NCBI GenBank assembly: GCA_012862575.1
Contig: BLSF01000098.1
Span: 1-64,000, forward strand
Reading direction: 5' to 3'
DNA from: Parietichytrium sp. I65-24A
Lineage: Eukaryota; Sar; Bigyra; Thraustochytrida; Thraustochytriidae
Length of the DNA stretch: 64,000 bases
Shown here piece after piece: positions 31,641 through 42,103 of this stretch. The notes beneath the pieces were generated by a model. That model was not told the origin of the DNA, did no database searches, and saw only the letters and a list, made by a program, of their open reading frames with translations. Every line of letters starts with the position of its first letter. The stretch's first letter is position 1. The position numbers were made by a program, and so were the translations under genes.

Positions 31641-33221
31641 GAACTCGCGCGGACCAAAGCTGTCTTCTTCTGCGATGCGCAATCGATGTTTTCTGCGATG
31701 TGCGCTGCGCTCGCACTCGGAGATCTCGGGGACGGCCTAGCAGTTGCTTATCATTTACTTAGCGGCGGCCAGGTGCATATGCGTGTGTATATATACATAT
31801 ATACTCGGTAGATGTCCGAGAGGGAGGAGACACGGAGAGGTGCGTGGATTAGAGATTAGGCTATTTGAGGTGATAGACTTGGTGGAAGGGTCTTAGTGTG
31901 TCTTAGCGACAGCGATAGCCGAGAGGGTAGATGGCTTCGTAGGAGATTGGATGAGATTGGAAAGTTGCACACTCTCGAGGAGAGATGAGGATGTGTAGGA
32001 GCGATTAAGAGGCAGGAGGTGCGCGTGGATTAATTCTGTTATTACTAAATCTATGTGATATTATGCTCTGTGCAAGTCTTGGCATGCACTCTCGCTTGAC
32101 CAAGGCCGTACTGGCTATCTATGGACTTCTATGAGAAAGTGTAATAGGTATGCTTAGCGATGATTGACATGGGGACTAGTAGTAAGCTTAGTGTCATAAA
32201 GCCAAGCGCGCGCAAGGTCTAAGATCATCTACTAAAATATCGACACTCGTAGCAAGCGTCGTGTTGTCTACCTTCTCTTGAGGAAGATCTATGCAGCGCG
32301 GAGAGAACAGGGAACTGTACTTGGCACCTATTTCCCTATTCCCTATGCTGCTGTTTTCAAAGGGTAACTCTTTATTTCGCACTGAAGGTTTTTGCTTTTA
32401 GTTCCATTTGTTTGAAAATCGTGAACAAGCTCACTGCACATTACATTGAAACGCTCATTGATGACCATCATCTCGACTGCATTCGGACACGTTTGGAATC
32501 GTTCTGACAAAGCATGGCAACTTTAAAAACTCCATTCCCAAGTCCGAGTCAAGCAAATGGATCGCACCAGTACTATCAGTATGTTCCTCGTCCACGCCAG
32601 ACTTACCGGTACCATTATCTATTCCACCATGACTACGGAACTCGGCTAGCGACGATATCATCGAGGGAAGAGCTCTTTGATCTGTATCTGTTCATACGTA
32701 CTTGAACTTGAAGTTGAAGTTGAACTTGCTTGAACTTGCTTGAACTTGGCAACTTGGTGCAGTGTGCAATGTGAACGGATCAAGATGGATAAAGCAAGCA
32801 TGAGAGTTGAAGAGAAAGGATACAGATGTGGCGCACAAAAACGGCAAAATGACTGAACTCTTTTTGCGTTTTGCATGTCCTGCAAATGTCTGTCACAGGC
32901 GCTACTGAGTAAAGCTCCAGTTTCAGCATGTTCCAGCGCATTCCAGCAGAGTAATCCCTGCTATAGTGACCATAGTGGCCATATTGGTCATAGTGGTCAT
33001 AGATTAGTTGGCAACCCTTGTCATAGGATTTATTTACCGCAAGATAGTACACCTCTTCTTTTACAAAAGGACTGGTAGCAACTGCTACTCGAGTGCTATA
33101 GAATTGTTCTCGGGTACACACCCTCTGGTGACTGACTGAACGAGTGTACTCGCGTACACCAGGCTGAAGTACTAGCGCAGTGTGTAGCAGAGGCTAACGC
33201 CCACCCTCACAGGCGTACAAC
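31641..33221. other. Intergenic, no gene seen
   Basis: No convincing coding frame. TGTATATATACATATATAC forms a palindromic AT stretch near 31784-31804. A run of CTTGAACTTG units is at 32700-32750, and a CATAGTGGCCATATTGGTCATAGTGGT repeat at 32970-33000. Confidence 0.45.
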
Positions 33222-33389
33222 GAAAAGTAAAAAGTAAAAAGTGAAAAGTTGAAAGTTGAAAGTTGAAAGTTGAAAGTGAAAAGTGAAAAGTGAAAAGTGA
33301 CAAGCGAAAAGTGAAAAGTGAGAAGTGAAAAGTGAAAAGTGAAAAGTGAAAAGTGAAAGTGAAAAGTGACAAGTGACAAGTGACAAGTG

Positions 33390-33420
<31 letters not shown>

Positions 33421-33561
33421 AAGTTGAAAGTTGAAAGTGAAAAGTGAAAAGTGAAAAGTGAAAAGTGAAAAGTGACAAGTGAAAAGTGACAAGTGAAAAG
33501 TGACAAGTGAAAAGTGAAAAGTGACAAGTGAAAAGTGACAAGTGAAAAGTGACAAGTGAAG
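33222..33561 (+). repeat. Minisatellite of GTGAAAA / GTGACAA / GTTGAAA units
   Basis: About 340 bp of 6-8 bp units AAAAGTGAAAAGTGACAAGTG with local variants, ending 20 bp before the predicted LRR start. It therefore occupies the promoter or 5' leader of that gene. It resembles the shorter array at 7597-7704, which also sits just upstream of a gene. Confidence 0.88.
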
Positions 33562-33581
33562 GCTGACACGACGAAGGAAAG

Positions 33582-36504
33582 ATGGGCTGGTACAGAGATG
33601 AGGAAATCTGTGGCGTCAAGGAGAGGTTTTGGGAGCCGAGTTCGCTGGGCGAGGGGTTGATCGCCTTCGACCGAGAAGTAGCCGTGAGGTGAGTCATTCT
33701 AGCTCTGTGTGAAAAGACATGCAGCTGGTTTTCTGACTCTGATGACGCTCTTTCTTTCACGCACAGTCTGTCTAGCAGGGGCAGGGAGATTGGGATTGGT
33801 GAAGGGACGAAGATCGCCATGGCGCTCAACGGAAACAAAATGCTTGAATGCTTGAGGTAAGTCGAGCATGTTGTGAGCAATTGAGCTCAGAAATGCTTGA
33901 TGTGGTTCAACACTTGAGATTCTCATCAAACCTTCACTGTCACTCAACTTGCGGGACTTGGACAACGGATTTCGTGAAAACGGTCATTCCATTTCCTGGC
34001 CTCGTTCGCGGTGTGCGGCTGACAATGTTCTTGTCTTTCTCTTCACTATTTATAAAAAACTAGACTTGGTAGGAATGAAATTGGTGCCGGAGGAGGATCA
34101 GCGATCGGCCGCGCGTTGGAGAACAACACTTCCCTGACCTCGATAGAGTACGTGTGACTTTGAGACACCGGTTTTGTGAATTGGTGAATAACGTTGTTGT
34201 TTTGCTGACCTTTCAAATTCTTTGTGACTGTCATTCTGCAATGCCATAGTCTTCATTCCAATAGATTGGGCGCTAAAGGAGCATCCGCGATCGGCCGCGC
34301 GTTGGAGAAGAACACGTCTCTGACCTCGATGGAGTACGTGTGACCTTGACACCGATTTTGTGCAATTCATTAGAATCTCGCTAAATTTGCACGGTCTTTG
34401 TTACTGACGAGTTCTTGTGTTTGTGACGAAACAGTCTCTCCCGGAATATTCTTCGCAATAAAGGAGCGTCAGCGATTGCTCGCGCGCTGGAGAAGAACAC
34501 GTCACTGACCTCAATGGAGTACGTGTGACCTTGACACCGGCTTTGTGCAAACTAATATTGACGAGTTCTTGGTTTTGTTTATTGAAATAGTCTCTCTGAG
34601 AATGGCTTTCACGAATATGGAGCATTAGCGATCGCTCGCGCGTTGGAGAAGAATACTGCGCTGACTTCGTTCAAGTACGTGTGACTTCGACACCGGTTTA
34701 GTCAAAACGTTTCGTATCTTGCTAAATTTCCTCGGACTTGGTGGTGGCTGACGATTTCGTGTCTTTTTGTAATGAAATAGTCTTGGACAAAGTGGTATTC
34801 GCGATCAAGAAGCATCAGCGATCGGTTATGCGCTGGAGAAGAACACTTCGCTGACGGAGTTGGTGTACGTGTGACTTTGACACCAGTTTTGTGCAATCGT
34901 TTAGAAACTTTCTTTTTGAAGTTTTCACGGTCTTTGTGACTGACAAGTTTTCTTGTCCTTTTGGAATGAAATAGACTTTTTATGAATATCATTCGCGATG
35001 AAGGAGCATCAGCAATCGGCCGCGCGTTGGAGAAGAACACTTCACTGACCTCGTTGAAGTACGTGTGACATTGACAGCGACTTTTCGCGCAAACGGACAG
35101 TTCAACTACTGACCTCGTTCGTGATTTGCGACTGACAATTTTTCTTGTCCTTTTCGTAATGAACTAAAAATAGTCTCTACTGGAATCAAATTGGCGCTGA
35201 GGGAGCATCAGCACTTGGCCGCGCGTTGGAGAAGAATACTGCACTGACCTCGTTGATGTACGTGTGACTCAGGCGCCGACTTGATGGAAGACGCTCAACA
35301 TCTTGCTAAACTTTCTCGGACTTGGTGGCTGACAATTTCGTTTTTTGTGGTAATAAAATAGACTTCAAAAAAACCTAATTGACGATGAAGGGGCATCAGC
35401 AATCGGCCGCGCGTTGGAGAAGGATATTTCGCTAACCTCGTTGGAGTACGTGTGACATTGACAGCAGCTTTTCGAGAAAACAGACATTCCAACTACTGAC
35501 CTCGTTTGTGATTTTGCGACTGACAATTTTTCTTGTCTTTTTCGTAATGAACTAAAAATAGTCTTTCTGAGAATCAAATTGGCGCTGAAGGAGCATCAGC
35601 ACTCGGCCGCGCGTTGGAGAAGAATACTGCACTGACCTCGTTGAAGTACGTGTGACTCAGGCACCGACTTGATGGAAGACGTTCAGTATTTTGCTAAACT
35701 TTCTCGGACTTGGTGGCTGACAATTTCGAGTGTTTTTGTATATAATAGCCTTGGAAAAAACCTAGTTGGCGATGAAGGAGCGTCAGCGATTGGTCGTGCG
35801 TTGGAGAAGAATACTGCGCTGACTGCACTGGGGTACGTATGACTTTGACACCGGCTTTTCGAGAAAACGGACATTCCAACTACTGACCTCGTTTGTGATT
35901 NAGTACGTGTGACATTGACAGCGACTTTTCGCGCAAACGGACATTCCAACTACTGACCTCGTTTGTGACTTTGCGACTGACAATTTTTCTTGTCTTTTTC
36001 GTAATGAACTAAAAATACTCTTTCTGAGAATCAAATTGGCGCTGAAGGAGCATCAGCACTCGGCCGCGCGTTGGAGAAGAATACTGCACTGACCTCGTTG
36101 AAGTACGTGTGACTCAGGCACCGACTTGATGGAAGACGTTCAGTATTTTGCTAAACTTTCTCGGACTTGGTGGCTGACAATTTCGAGTGTTTTTGTATAT
36201 AATAGCCTTGGAGAAAACCTAGTTGGCGATGAAGGAGCGTCAGCGATTGGTCGTGCGTTGGAGAAGAATACTGCGCTGACTGCACTGGGGTACGTATGAC
36301 TTTGACACCGGCTTTTCGAGAAAACGGACATTCCAACTACTGACCTCGTTTGTGATTTGCGGCTGACAATTTTTCTTGTCTTTTTCGTAATGAACTAAAA
36401 ATAGTCTTTCTGAGAATAAAATTGGCGCTGAAGGAGTATCAGCACTCGACCGCGCATTGGAGAAGAATACTTCGTTGAGGAACTTTCACACCCAGTTTCT
36501 GTAA
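33582..36504 (+). CDS. Leucine-rich-repeat protein with one 84-nt exon per repeat
   Basis: Exons: 33582-33688, 33767-33856, 34064-34147, 34250-34333, 34435-34518, 34591-34674, 34781-34864, 34975-35058, 35174-35257, 35362-35445, 35562-35645, 35749-35832, then after the N 36019-36102, 36206-36289 and 36405-36504 (TAA 36502-36504). From the third on, each internal exon is 84 nt and encodes one 28-residue repeat of the RNase-inhibitor/NLRC3 type, for example GASAIGRALEKNTSLTSL. Every intron is phase 2, so exons can be added or lost without frame change; most begin GTACGTGTGA and end in TAG. Exons 36019 and 36206 are probably the second allele of 35562 and 35749. The role is probably protein recognition; no other domain is visible. 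The 3' end is uncertain because GTAAAAAC at the stop could be a donor. Confidence 0.72.
35901..35901. other. Single-N contig junction 3
   Basis: The 456 bp before the N (35445-35900) and after it (35902-36357) match at a constant offset of 457 bp, including two LRR exons and their introns. This is an apparent unmerged overlap of two contigs. Confidence 0.78.
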
Positions 36505-38315
36505 AAACATACATGACCTTCCTCCTTACCACCCGGGCATTGCAGGATCTCATCGACGAGCACAAGGAACTCGAGGTTACCGGCGCACAGAAAACCACGC
36601 TCACCTCGAAACCTGCTCTTGAACTCTTTACTTGTCGCTTTCAGTTGTCATTGGCGAAAATGAAGAGGAAGTGACCGCCTAAAGGAAAACTCGTCTTGAA
36701 GTTTGGCAACATGAAACAGGCTCTGCAAAAGACCAGAAAAAAAGCATTTCAGCATCTAAACAGTAAAATTTTCTATTGTGTTTGACTAGTTCCTGAGGGA
36801 CCCAGCCTCTATAGCCACATTTCTCGGCGTGCGCGAACGAAAATCGCTGCCGACACCGGTTTTGAAGGTTTCTCACTGAGCGGAATCTGCCAAAATTCTC
36901 AGACTATAGATTTTCAAGGTTCCCAAATTCTTCGGTTCTAAAATTTCCCGGGTAAATCCGGTTCTGTTTTTTACAGAAACCGGGTGTTCACACCAGCTTG
37001 ATCAGAAACCTTTAGTACCCCTGCTAAACTTTCTCGGACTTGGTGGCTGACAATTTCATTTTGTACAAAATAGTCTTTACGACAATGATACCAGCGCGAA
37101 AGCAATGTCAGCGATCCATCGCGCGTTGAATAAGAATACTGCCCTGACTTCGGTGAAGCACGTGTGACTTTCGCACAGCCTTTGTGCAATCATTTAAGAT
37201 CTTGCTTCTCAAAGGTGTTCGAAGTGGAGGAAGGATCGCTCAACTCAAGTAACCAAAAAGTCATGTTAGTATATTTCAAATCTTTGGGCATATGATGATG
37301 GATGATGGATGGATGGATGGATTGAAGAGTCAAAGTTGAGGTCAACCGAGATTCCATATGCTAAGGCGACGTTCCCCGTTGACCTGGAACGTTCTCGTTT
37401 CTGGCTGACACGCTCAATGCTGTGCTTCATTTTTTCATAACCGGGGGAATCAATCTGGATTGACAGACTCAATGGGACGCACTCTTCATTCTTACAGTCT
37501 TGTTGGAAGATGAATAGGTTCGGAAGGAGCACCGTTGGATTGCGCGAACGTGGTGGACGGATTTCATCCACTTGTTAATCCAAAAGGGGGAATCGAGTAC
37601 CCAATATACATTAGGTGTTTGCGATCAGGTGCTCTAGATGGCGGCGCGTCAAAGAGATTTTCACCGTTCGTCAGAGAGACTTTCATCTTCCGCAAAACTT
37701 GTAACGGAGCTGGCCAAGTTGAACATCCTTCCTTCCGTCCCGCACGATTGCAGGTTAGCTGCCTGCATCCTCATGGAGTTAGGAACCATTCCCAAGAGCT
37801 AAAGGCTCGTGACGCGTATACTGGCGCAGTCGACCGCAGGATCTGAGGCGCTTCGCTTTAAACAAGTTGATCAAAGCGCGTCGAAACAAAGAAGGTTAAT
37901 GGAGACTTGATCGGTTTGCAAGTCCTGATTCCCATGAAAAGGAGGAGCTTCAGACTAGTCCTTGTGAATTTCTTGTGTGAGAACTCACTGATCAGCTCTT
38001 GAGTATTCAGAAAGCGTTTACTCTCCTCGTAGAATAGTATGAAGGACTCTCAAATCAAAATCTTATGAAAATTTATGTGGTGGAGGGTGGAATTGAATTG
38101 AATCAAAGGAAATTGAGAAGAGATGGCCGTTGATGGAAAGGAAAGAGCTGGAGCAAAAACTTGACGACTTTCATTTCCCTTCCTTGCGGTGAACAGAATA
38201 AGAAAGGCGAAGGATGGTGCGAGCTCTGGTTGGGGCCAGATTCCTCGGTCACCAGGGCGCGGCAAGAGAGAATTTGCCATTGAATACGCCCAAACTCGGC
38301 AAGAGCGAAGCCACT
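36505..38315. other. Intergenic with LRR relic; no other gene seen
   Basis: 36553-36674 has an open stretch after a possible acceptor (TTGCAG) that could be an extra 3' exon of the LRR gene. A GATGGATGGATGG run lies at 37295-37320. A short frame at 37638-37802 reads like protein but is followed by an in-frame stop and matches nothing known. The rest is featureless. Confidence 0.45.
37074..37157 (+). pseudogene. Isolated, diverged LRR exon
   Basis: An 84-nt open block after an AATAG-type acceptor encodes SAIHRALNKNTALTSV, clearly one more LRR unit. Its upstream intron keeps the family text CTTTCTCGGACTTGGTGGCTGACAA split across positions 37030-37055. The donor is GCACGTGTGA instead of GTACGTGTGA. 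It lies 570 bp past the predicted stop of the LRR gene, so it is a relic or an exon of a longer, differently spliced gene. Confidence 0.65.
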
Positions 38316-40871
38316 TCACTCATGACCTTGCTCCTTCGTGTCGTGCTCGTCCCCGCTCGGGCTATCGTCGTTGTTATCTTCAGCAATATCAGTATTGTCA
38401 CCTGCTTCCTTTGGGTCGAGATCGAACGACTCAGCAGTCTCTTCTTCGTTTTCGTCACCATCACCGCCGTTTTCTTTTTCACTCTTTTTGCCCGTTGATC
38501 GTGACGGCGAAAGCCAACCGAGAAACCTATTCGCAGGCCCGCTTGCCTTCGTCGTCGGTGGAGCGGAATGCCCTCCTTCGTCCCCTCCAAGAAAAGATGC
38601 CGCGAAAGCGCCCCCGCGGAGAGGCTTTACAATCTTGGTGCTCCCCGGAGTCACCACACCGTTTGTGCCTTTGGGGCTGCGAGTTCGCGTTTGAATGAAG
38701 GAAAATGCCTTGGCACCAAACGACTTGTTCTCCACAGCCTCCCTTTTCGATTTGCTGAGCTCTAGTTGCAGCTCCTGGATTTGCCTCTGATGCTCGATCT
38801 TTAACTCCTCCACCTCCAGCCCGTGGCGCTCCCCCTCCGCTCGAAACTTGAATTCCTTGCTCTTGAGATTCCCCTCCAAAAGCTTGATGCGCTCGTCCTT
38901 CAGGAGCAGAAGCTGTGCCTTTTCGGCTGCAGCTAGCTCTGCACAAGCGTATTTTCGCAAGAGCTGCTTGTGGACTGCGATCAGCTGATAGAGCCTCTGC
39001 TCCAGTGCGGGATTAATCTTTGACACGTTCCCAGCGTCCCCGCTGCTGTCTAACCTGCTCCGTAGCTCGCTGATCTTGGAATCTGACGCTTTGCGAAGAC
39101 TTTCCAGCTCGTTTTGCAGGGCTCTGTTGGTTTCCTCCAAAGTCTTGATCCTGCTCCTTGGGCTCGAAGGAGCCCCATGGTCCGAGCCAACCACGTGAAA
39201 AGATTCGTCATCCTCGGCGCCACCAATTGCACTGGAAGACCCAGCGTCACCACCTTGCTCGAAGGCTGGAGCAGGTGGCGGAGAAGCCGGGCGAATAGCT
39301 TCCGAAGACGAGACAACGGAGGAGGCCGGCAGGGAGTCCAGCTCTTTGTTTAGTCGCTCATTCTCCTTCTGAACAGTAGCCACCGTGAGCTGTAGCTCTT
39401 TGCACTCGTACTCCATGTGCTCGTACTTAGAAAGGGCTTCATCAAGCTTGCCCTGGGTATTGCTGTACTCTTGCGAGACATGATTCAATTTTTCCGTCAA
39501 AGACTGAATCTGCGCTGCCTTGGAAGAGCTTGTGAGCTCTAGCTCGCTCTTCAGCTGTTGGATCTCTTCCGTGAGGATCCGAATTTCCGTCGCAGACCGC
39601 TCTAATTCCTGCGCGTCACTTTCTTTCGACTCCTCAAGCTTTTTCAGCTTGATTTCTATCTCTGCAACCTTTTGAGCCTTTTCCGCAGAATCCACCTCTT
39701 CGACCTGGCTCTGTGCGGCAGCGCTTTGAGCGGATGAGCCGCCAGCGCTCATCTTTCTCTTCAGCTTTTCAATGTACCGTGACTGCACATCAATCGCCCG
39801 CTCAGCCTGTGCCAAGAGTGCCTCAAGTTCCTCCACAGTGCGAACCTGGTTAACAACTGCCTTGTTCTGGATCGCCTTTGCGCGATTGCCAAACCTCAAG
39901 GTACTCAGTGTTTCCGGCGCATTGTACGTGCTTGGCGAAACGTTAATCACCAGCCAGGTCCTGGCGTTCCCTCCCAAAGACTCTTGCAACATGCGCGTCA
40001 GCTTGGAGTCTCTGTAGGGAATGTGGGACGACTTGCCGTCTGTTAGCGCATTAATAACTTTGCCGAGAGCTGAAAGGGAGAGGTTGATCATCTTAGCTTC
40101 ATCGAGCCTCTCCCCGGTCGCCCCGGTCTTGCGCACCATCTCTGAGCCGGCCAGATCCACCAGATTCACCTTACTCGTTTTCGTGGTTCCCGTTTTCGTG
40201 TCTGTCTGTACCAGCTGCAGCACAAATACAGAGTGGCTGCGAGAACTGCCCTCGTTCATCCCGGTGGCCGCTTGAGCGCGGTTCCCGGAGCCAATCTCCA
40301 TGAGCTCCATCATCTCTTCGAAGCTATTCACGTACTGCTCGCTCATTCCCTCCACATAGACGCCCTTGTTGGGGTCTTCGCGGACTTGAAGATTCTGTCT
40401 GGATGGATCCAGTAGATCCCGGATCCTCTCCAGGTATATCTCCACATAACTGGCTCGAACGGTGAACTCCATGTCCTCGCTCGCGCGGGCGATCGTCTGA
40501 AAAGTAGCCTCCACAATTCGCGGGATGATGCCAGCATACTTTGGATCCGTGATACTCGGGCCCTGCATCGTGTACGTTTTCCCCGAAGAAGTCTGCCCGT
40601 ACGCGAAGATGGTGCCATTGTACCCTTCGAACACATTGCGCACGAGCGGCTTGCCGATGCTCTCGAAGATGTCAGACTGCTTGCAATCCGGAGCGAAGAT
40701 CTTGTCAAATGTGAACCGCGTGAACCCCTCTGCATTATCGCTCTCCACTTTGATCTCTGTGTCCGTCATCTTCACCGCCATCTTCCCTCCTTTGTCCTTC
40801 TCCATAGCATTTTGCGGCCTCACGCGCACCATAACGTGCACTGCAGACCCTTCCCCATCTTTACCCGCCAT
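38316..40871 (-). CDS. Kinesin heavy chain, kinesin-1-like motor protein
   Basis: 851 residues on the reverse strand from ATG 40871 (MAGKDGEGSAVHVMVRVRP). The N-terminal motor domain spans about residues 9-345: P-loop GQTSSGKTYTM, switch I NEGSSRSHSV, switch II VDLAGSE and the microtubule-binding HIPYRDSKLTRMLQ. The neck and a long coiled coil with breaks follow (about 360-760), then a Ser/Gly/acidic tail. N-terminal motor, neck sequence and stalk fit plus-end-directed kinesin-1, which carries organelles and vesicles along microtubules. I do not see the IAK autoinhibitory motif in the tail, so regulation may differ. It is a single exon. Some in-frame codons precede the ATG but none is ATG. 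Confidence 0.92.
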   Translation of the reverse strand: MAGKDGEGSAVHVMVRVRPQNAMEKDKGGKMAVKMTDTEIKVESDNAEGFTRFTFDKIFAPDCKQSDIFESIGKPLVRNVFEGYNGTIFAYGQTSSGKTYTMQGPSITDPKYAGIIPRIVEATFQTIARASEDMEFTVRASYVEIYLERIRDLLDPSRQNLQVREDPNKGVYVEGMSEQYVNSFEEMMELMEIGSGNRAQAATGMNEGSSRSHSVFVLQLVQTDTKTGTTKTSKVNLVDLAGSEMVRKTGATGERLDEAKMINLSLSALGKVINALTDGKSSHIPYRDSKLTRMLQESLGGNARTWLVINVSPSTYNAPETLSTLRFGNRAKAIQNKAVVNQVRTVEELEALLAQAERAIDVQSRYIEKLKRKMSAGGSSAQSAAAQSQVEEVDSAEKAQKVAEIEIKLKKLEESKESDAQELERSATEIRILTEEIQQLKSELELTSSSKAAQIQSLTEKLNHVSQEYSNTQGKLDEALSKYEHMEYECKELQLTVATVQKENERLNKELDSLPASSVVSSSEAIRPASPPPAPAFEQGGDAGSSSAIGGAEDDESFHVVGSDHGAPSSPRSRIKTLEETNRALQNELESLRKASDSKISELRSRLDSSGDAGNVSKINPALEQRLYQLIAVHKQLLRKYACAELAAAEKAQLLLLKDERIKLLEGNLKSKEFKFRAEGERHGLEVEELKIEHQRQIQELQLELSKSKREAVENKSFGAKAFSFIQTRTRSPKGTNGVVTPGSTKIVKPLRGGAFAASFLGGDEGGHSAPPTTKASGPANRFLGWLSPSRSTGKKSEKENGGDGDENEEETAESFDLDPKEAGDNTDIAEDNNDDSPSGDEHDTKEQGHE

Positions 40872-42103
40872 GTCCTTGACACTCTTACCGATTCCGCCCA
40901 CCACTCTTAGCCTGGCCCAATGTGTACCGACGTGTCCCCGCGTACTGTGTTCAATGACGTTGACTATTGAAACTATTCAAGTGATTCAAGTGGGAAATTT
41001 CACAGCTCTTTTGTTTTTCTGTTCACTCTCTTCGCTCTTCACTCTTCACTCTTCACTTTCTTCAGTCTCTTCTTCACAAGTTGCACAGTTGCACAAGTGC
41101 ATAGAGTTGCGCAGTTCTACAGCGTCCTCTGCCGCGCACCTCGAGCGCGAAAAGCTGGTCCGCCGCGGGGACCCGCCAATGGTTACTGTTCAGCCTAGGT
41201 GAGCGCTAGACCGAAGCCGAGGACGCTTTGTTTTGCGAGTACCCGTCTTAGGTTAGTTAGCGCGGGATCTAGCCCGGTGGAGTAGGACCAGCGAATGGGT
41301 TTAATCTTTGTTGCCGGTAGGGGGCTACTGTTTTTGCTGGGGGTGGAGGTAGGACTCTGGTGGGGGAAAAGTGTTCTGGGTCGAGAGGATGTTGGAGATT
41401 ACTAGAGGAAGGGGTAGTAGGTAGTAGTGGAAATTAAGCGGGGGGGTTTGGGGGCAGTTTTTTGGGGATTGGGAACACTTGGTGGAACCGAAATGGGAAC
41501 CCGGAAGTGAAGTGGGATGCGTTTATGCGTTCTGTCAAAAAAGGGCTCTTAGAAATGTGAAGACCTGAAGAGTTGTTGAGTTGTGTCGAATGAATATTTG
41601 AAGACCTGAAGAGTTGTTGAATGAAAAGTTGAAGCGAAATATGAGTTTCCGTTCCTAGCTCGCTCGCGTTTGGCATTAGTTTCATTCTGTGCAGGTTTGC
41701 AGTCGCCCTCCGGGTATGTAGCATATATATGTATGTCTGGATGTGAGAACTTGCACGTGGAAGATGTGTTTCAGGGAAGAGCTCGTCTACGTTGAGGAAG
41801 AGGCGTTGTCTTCAAGCTTGTTTGGCCCTTGTACATAATCCATGTTCATGTTCACGTTCACATTTGTGATTGGTCGCAGAAGAGAGTCGATGACGATGGA
41901 AGCAGCGATCTAGAATAATAGATTCATCGCCGACACGAGTTGGAGCTCTCGAACCGGCTCTGCCCCACGATCTGCATGTGAAGACAAGGGCCCGATAAAA
42001 GCGCTCCGTGGTAACTTGCACTCGCAAAAACGAAATGGAGACTATGGCCGAGGGGGAGAGGTGGAGGCTATTTATCTTTAAAAAAAGTGCTTTCATGAGG
42101 CTT
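40872..42103. other. Intergenic, no gene seen
   Basis: Lies between the kinesin start and the WD40/channel stop, both reverse strand. TTCACTCTTCACTCTTCAC repeats lie near 41037-41056. An imperfect repeat GTGAAGACCTGAAGAGTTGTTGA occurs twice near 41556-41620. G-rich runs occur at 41339-41460 (GGGGG, GTGGGGG). Confidence 0.45.

Noticed and set aside
31309-31740. Long Ser/Leu/Phe-rich forward frames over the pyrimidine repeats
   Set aside because: Pure translations of CTTT and CT repeats; no start context and no protein signal.
33222-33561. Possible CRISPR-like array
   Set aside because: Units are contiguous 6-8 bp without unique spacers, and the genome is eukaryotic.
33172-33880. Reverse-strand frames of 127-228 codons over the GTGAAAA minisatellite
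   Set aside because: Translate the repeat as HFSLFTF-type periodic text and overlap the LRR gene exons.
34064-36504. LRR block as a CRISPR-like or non-coding satellite
   Set aside because: Repeats encode clean 28-residue LRRs with consistent phase-2 splice sites.
37638-37802. 54-codon forward frame (MAARQRDFHRSSERLSSSAK and onward)
   Set aside because: Protein-like but short, followed by an in-frame stop and no recognised family; noted only as a possible fragment.
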